Assembly: GCF_006716445.1 (NCBI RefSeq)
Contig: NZ_VFPA01000001.1
Span: 930,001 to 994,000, forward strand
Source of the DNA: Pseudonocardia kunmingensis
GTDB lineage: Bacteria > Actinomycetota > Actinomycetes > Mycobacteriales > Pseudonocardiaceae
Reading direction: 5' to 3'
DNA length: 64,000 nucleotides
A program made the position numbers and the translations under genes. Below the pieces are notes generated by a model. That model was not told where the DNA came from and did no database searches. It saw only the letters and a program-made list of their open reading frames with translations. Position 1 is the first letter of the stretch, and each line of letters begins with the position of its first letter. Below, piece after piece: positions 60,975-64,000 of the stretch.

Positions 60975-62408
60975 TCAGGGACGCGCCGCGGCCGCGGCGG
61001 CAGCGGCGAACCGCGCGACCGCCTCCGGGTGTCCCGCGGGGTGCGTGTGCAGGAACGACGCGTGCACGCCGCCTGCGACGAAGCCCTCCGGGCCCGCCCC
61101 GCGCCACCCCCACGCCGCGGTCGCGCCGGCACGGGGGGTGACCGACCAGTGGTGGAACTCGTGCCCGGCCACCCGCGTGCCCTGCGGGAACAGCGGGGAG
61201 TCACCGAGTGCGACGGCGTCGCGGTAGCCCAGCGTGAGCCGCCCGGCGCGGGTCGCCGCCGCCGGCAGCACCCCCGCCATCGGCGCGCCGTCGAGGGTCG
61301 CGCACAGGTACAGCAGCCCGCCGCACTCGGCGTGCACGGGTGCTCCGGACGCCGCCAGCTCGCGCACCGCGGCGAGCAGCGGCGTGTTCGCGGCGAGCTC
61401 CGCGACGTGCTCCTCGGGGAAGCCGCCGGGCAGCACGAGCGCCGCCGTACCGGGCGGGAGGCCCTCGTCGCGCAGCGGGTCGACGGTCACCGGCTGCGCC
61501 CCCGCCGCGGCTAGCAGCTCGACGTGCTCGGCGTAGCCGAACGTGAACGCGGCCCCACCGAGCACGGCGACGACCGGCCCCACCCCGGCGAGTCCCCCGT
61601 TCCGCCCCGGCGAGTCTCCCGTTCGGACAGGGTGAGTCGCGCGTCCGGACCGTCCCACGGCGTCCGCGGGCGTCCACGCCGGTACCGCCGGCAGCGGCGC
61701 TGCCAGCGCGACCACGGCGTCCAGATCGACGTGCGCGGCCACCAGATCGGCCATCGCGTCGACGGCGCCGGTCGCCGCGGCGCCGTGCTCCGCCGCGGTG
61801 ACGAGCCCGAGGTGCCGGGACGGGACCGCCAGCGCGTCACGGCGCGGGAGGGCCCCCAGCACCGGGAGCCCTGCCTCGTCGGCCGCGGCGCGCAGCGCGT
61901 CCTCGTGCCGCTCGCTCCCGACCCGGTTGAGCACGACACCGGCGATCCGCAGGCCAGGGTCGAACGAGCGGAACCCGTGCAGCAGCGCGGCCAGGCTGCG
62001 CGACATCCCCCTGCAGTCGACGACCAGCACGACCGGCGCCCCGAGCAGGGACGCGACCTGCGCGGTGGACCCGGCCCCGGCCGTGCCGACGCTCGCTGCG
62101 CCTGCGCTCCGCTCGGGCACCCGGCCGTCGAACAGCCCCATCACGCCCTCGACGACGGCCACCTCGGCACCCGCGGACCCGTGCCGGGCCAGCGGGCCGA
62201 TCCGGTCGGCGCCGACGAGCACCGGGTCGAGGTTGCGCCCCGGCCGACCCGCGGCGAGCGCGTGGTAGCCGGGGTCGATGTAGTCCGGCCCGACCTTGAA
62301 CGGCGCCACGGCCGTGCCCCGGCGGCGCAACGCGGCCATCAACCCGGTCGCGACGGTCGTCTTGCCGCTGCCCGAGGCGGGCGCGGCCACCACCAGGGCG
62401 CGGGTCAC
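60975..62408 (-). CDS. cobB: Hydrogenobyrinic acid a,c-diamide synthase
   Basis: An ATP- and glutamine-dependent amidase of 477 residues. An N-terminal dethiobiotin-synthetase-like ATPase (P-loop APASGSGKTTVATGLMAAL; FKVGPDYIDPGYH) is joined to a C-terminal class-I glutamine amidotransferase (PGGFPEEH; nucleophile Cys in HAECGGLLYL; catalytic His near HASFLHTHPAGHPEA). The linker (about 252-276) is coded by three units of the 22-bp repeat (THPVRTGDSPGRNGGLAG). A second unusual segment, VPERSAGAASVGTAG, lies near residue 96. It stands apart from the other cob genes. Confidence 0.94.
   Translation of the reverse strand: MTRALVVAAPASGSGKTTVATGLMAALRRRGTAVAPFKVGPDYIDPGYHALAAGRPGRNLDPVLVGADRIGPLARHGSAGAEVAVVEGVMGLFDGRVPERSAGAASVGTAGAGSTAQVASLLGAPVVLVVDCRGMSRSLAALLHGFRSFDPGLRIAGVVLNRVGSERHEDALRAAADEAGLPVLGALPRRDALAVPSRHLGLVTAAEHGAAATGAVDAMADLVAAHVDLDAVVALAAPLPAVPAWTPADAVGRSGRATHPVRTGDSPGRNGGLAGVGPVVAVLGGAAFTFGYAEHVELLAAAGAQPVTVDPLRDEGLPPGTAALVLPGGFPEEHVAELAANTPLLAAVRELAASGAPVHAECGGLLYLCATLDGAPMAGVLPAAATRAGRLTLGYRDAVALGDSPLFPQGTRVAGHEFHHWSVTPRAGATAAWGWRGAGPEGFVAGGVHASFLHTHPAGHPEAVARFAAAAAAAARP
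61583..61648. repeat. Three 22-bp repeat units inside cobB
   Basis: Units at 61583-61604, 61605-61626 and 61627-61648 (core CCCCGGCGAGTCTCCCGTTC) belong to the family of the 20.6-20.9 kb clusters. Total 66 bp, a multiple of three, so the frame is kept although each single unit shifts it. Confidence 0.88.
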
Positions 62409-62432
62409 AGGCCGGGAGGCTACCCAGCCGCG

Positions 62433-63362
62433 TCAGCCGCTCGTCCAGGAGCGGAGCTTCTCGGGGTTGCGCACGCTCCAGATGTGCGTGATCCGCCCGC
62501 GCGCCACGGCGAAGGCGAACACCGTCACCGTCCTGCCGTCCTGCATGGCGAGCAGCCCAGGCTGGCCGTTGACCGTGGTCTCCACGACCGTCATGTCCGG
62601 AACCCGCACGGCGATGTCGAGGCAGGCGCGCGCGATCCGCTCGCCGCCGTCCAGCGGGTGGAGCAGGGCGCTGACGAGGCCGCCGCCGTCGGTGACCGCG
62701 GTGGCGTCGGGGTCGAGGAGGCCGACGAGGGCCCGGATGTCCCTCGCCTCCCACGCCTGTCTGAAAGCCCTCACGAGCCCGGCCTGCTCGGCCGACGAGG
62801 AGACCGGCGCCGGTGACGCGCGAACGCGGCGGCGGGCCGACGAGGCCAGCTGGCGGCAGGCCGCCGGAGAGCGCCCGACGACATCGCCCACCTCCGCGAA
62901 GGGGTAGCCGAAGACGTCGTGGAGGACGAAGGCGACGCGCTCGGCCGGCGTCATCGACTCGAGGACGACGAGGAAGGCCATGCTGACCGACTCGTCGAGC
63001 GTGACCCGGTCGGCCGGGTCGCCCTCGGCCCCACCCGGCAGGCCCCTGATCCACTCCGTCGGTCCGGGCAGCGGCTCGGGGATCCACTCGCCGACGTAGC
63101 GCTCCCGGCGCGCCCGCGCCGAGCCGAGCAGGTCGAGGCAGATGCGGCTCGCCACCCGCGTCAGCCAGGCGCCGGGGACCTGGATGGCGCCCTGCTGCTC
63201 GGTCGACATGGCGTACCAGCGGGCATAGGTCTCCTGGACCGCGTCCTCGGCCTCGGCCAGCGATCCCAGCATCCGGTAGGCGAGACCGAGCAGCTGACGC
63301 CGCTCGCTCATGATCGCGTCCAGGCCCGGATCGGGCCCTCCTCGCCCGGCTTCGCTGCTCAT
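62433..63362 (-). CDS. sigJ: ECF41-type RNA polymerase sigma factor (SigJ-like)
   Basis: A 309-residue sigma factor. Sigma-2 and sigma-4 fill the first ~190 residues (RQLLGLAYRMLGSLAEAEDA, QETYARWY; SMTPAERVAFVLHDVFGYPF), and a C-terminal SnoaL-like domain (about 205-305; FRQAWEARDIRALVGLLDPD) replaces an anti-sigma factor, the ECF41 hallmark. The upstream region holds a promoter of the ECF41 type, so it is probably autoregulated. Divergent from yceI. Confidence 0.92.
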   Translation of the reverse strand: MSSEAGRGGPDPGLDAIMSERRQLLGLAYRMLGSLAEAEDAVQETYARWYAMSTEQQGAIQVPGAWLTRVASRICLDLLGSARARRERYVGEWIPEPLPGPTEWIRGLPGGAEGDPADRVTLDESVSMAFLVVLESMTPAERVAFVLHDVFGYPFAEVGDVVGRSPAACRQLASSARRRVRASPAPVSSSAEQAGLVRAFRQAWEARDIRALVGLLDPDATAVTDGGGLVSALLHPLDGGERIARACLDIAVRVPDMTVVETTVNGQPGLLAMQDGRTVTVFAFAVARGRITHIWSVRNPEKLRSWTSG

Positions 63363-63402
63363 GGTGTCGCCGCTCCCCTCCTCGCCCTGTCCTCCCCCTT
63401 CC

Positions 63403-63456
63403 GACGGGACAGCACAGCGGAACGTGAGGCCTCACATTCCCCCGCGCCCTGCCGTC
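63403..63456. promoter_or_regulatory. Back-to-back ECF41-type promoters for sigJ and yceI
   Basis: Towards yceI: CCTCACA (63430-63436), 16 bases, CGTC (63453-63456). Towards sigJ: CCTCACG (63429-63423), 16 bases, CGTC (63406-63403). The two -35 elements form the palindrome GTGAGGCCTCAC. The described ECF41 promoter has a TGTCACA-like -35 and a CGTC -10. Confidence 0.7.
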
Positions 63457-63495
63457 GTACCCGGCGACGACGTACCCGCATCCGAGGAGGGAATC

Positions 63496-64000
63496 ATGAC
63501 CACCGCTCCCACGACCGCCGCGATCCCGGGATACCTGGCGGGCACCTGGACGGCCGACCCGGCGCACTCCGACATCGCCTTCACCGCCCGGCACCTCGTG
63601 ATCGGCCGGACCCGTGGCCGGTTCACGGGCTACGACGTCAGGATCGTCACGGGCGAGGACCTGCTCTCGTCGTCGGTCGTCGCGACGATCGACCTCGCGT
63701 CCGTCGACACCGGCAACGAGACCCGGGACGCCCACCTCCGCTCCGCCGACCACCTGGCGGTCGAGACCCACCCGACGATGACCTACCGCTCCACCGGGAT
63801 CCGGCCCGCCGGCGACGGCTGGGTGGTCGAGGGCGAGCTGACGCTGCACGGCGTCACCCGGCAGGTGCCGCTCGCCGTCGCGGTGAACGGGTTCCGCCCC
63901 GACCCGTGGGGCGGGCAGCGGGCGGGCTTCTCCGCGACGGCCCGGATCGACCGGCGCGACTTCGGCATCGGCCCGACGGTACCGGTGGAAGCAGTGGGCG
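63496..64000 (+). CDS. YceI-family protein, C-terminus outside window
   Basis: At least 168 residues of a lipocalin-like YceI domain that binds isoprenoid or other lipids: WTADPAHSDIAFTARHLVIG (about 18-37), ETRDAHLRSADHLAVETHPT, and the GELTLHGVTRQVPLAVAVNG signature (about 114-133), then FGIGPTVPVEAVG at the edge. No signal peptide, so cytoplasmic. ATG 63496 follows GAGGAGGGAATC. Probably the target of the adjacent ECF41 sigma factor. Confidence 0.92.
   Translation, partial: MTTAPTTAAIPGYLAGTWTADPAHSDIAFTARHLVIGRTRGRFTGYDVRIVTGEDLLSSSVVATIDLASVDTGNETRDAHLRSADHLAVETHPTMTYRSTGIRPAGDGWVVEGELTLHGVTRQVPLAVAVNGFRPDPWGGQRAGFSATARIDRRDFGIGPTVPVEAVG

Noticed and set aside
1-64000. tRNA or rRNA genes
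   Set aside because: No stretch with tRNA cloverleaf landmarks or rRNA conserved sequence was recognised by eye; a covariance search was not possible.

Overview
The window is very G+C-rich DNA of a free-living actinomycete, most likely a member of the Pseudonocardiaceae (Pseudonocardia-like). The reasons are the trpD / ctaE / qcrC-qcrA-qcrB neighbourhood of the bcc-aa3 respiratory chain, an FprA-type ferredoxin reductase, DUF397 and DUF574 proteins, a mycothiol-type nitroreductase relic, many GTG starts and many 4-base GTGA/ATGA gene overlaps. The family assignment is inference. No rRNA, tRNA, CRISPR array, prophage or intact insertion sequence was seen.

Layout. 1-5.8 kb: trpD (3' end outside the window), a degenerate receiver-domain gene, then ctaE-qcrC-qcrA-qcrB for the cytochrome bc1/aa3 branch. 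5.8-9.6 kb: a GT87 mannosyltransferase, a DUF397 protein, a fused acyl-CoA carboxylase carboxyltransferase and a GntR regulator. 10-16.6 kb: an SOS-boxed DUF222/HNH gene, a STAS protein, an F420-type luciferase-like oxidoreductase, an MFS exporter, an epimerase remnant, an IlvM-like ACT protein behind a probable attenuator, and an NAD(P)-binding protein. 16.6-26 kb: fprA, a GlxA-type regulator, an AlkZ-like protein, a cluster of 22-bp repeats, and the protocatechuate/3-oxoadipate genes pcaB-iclR and pcaI-pcaJ divergent about a PcaR-like operator, then a P450. 26-37.5 kb: regulators, small metabolic enzymes, a phosphopantetheinyl transferase, dinB, nhaA and a DsbA-like protein.

37.5-47 kb and 54-62.4 kb hold a cobalamin regulon, all on the minus strand: cobN-cobI-cobT and cobH-cbiX-cysG/cobA, each behind a cobalamin riboswitch, then cobM-cobL-cbiG/cobJ, and cobB further on. 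Together they cover cobalt chelation (CobN), most ring methylations (CysG/CobA, CobI, CobJ, CobM, CobL), the CobH rearrangement, a,c-amidation (CobB) and activation of the lower ligand (CobT). CobK, CobF, CobG and CobQ are not in the window. Between the two blocks lie a LysR regulator, a frameshifted nitroreductase, two exporters, a frameshifted Doc toxin with its antitoxin, and an ECF42 sigma operon. The window ends with an ECF41 sigma gene divergent from yceI.

The most unusual signal is a set of repeats read through as coding sequence inside cobalamin genes. One ~50-bp palindrome occurs four times: twice between genes, once in the N-terminal codons of cobT and once in those of cobL. A second, unrelated palindrome lies inside cobN. 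Three units of a 22-bp repeat, which forms large clusters near 20.6-20.9 kb, lie in the inter-domain linker of cobB. Other notable points are mutually exclusive hairpins behind a Leu/Ala/Val-rich leader peptide, and a symmetric pair of ECF41-type promoters sharing one palindrome.
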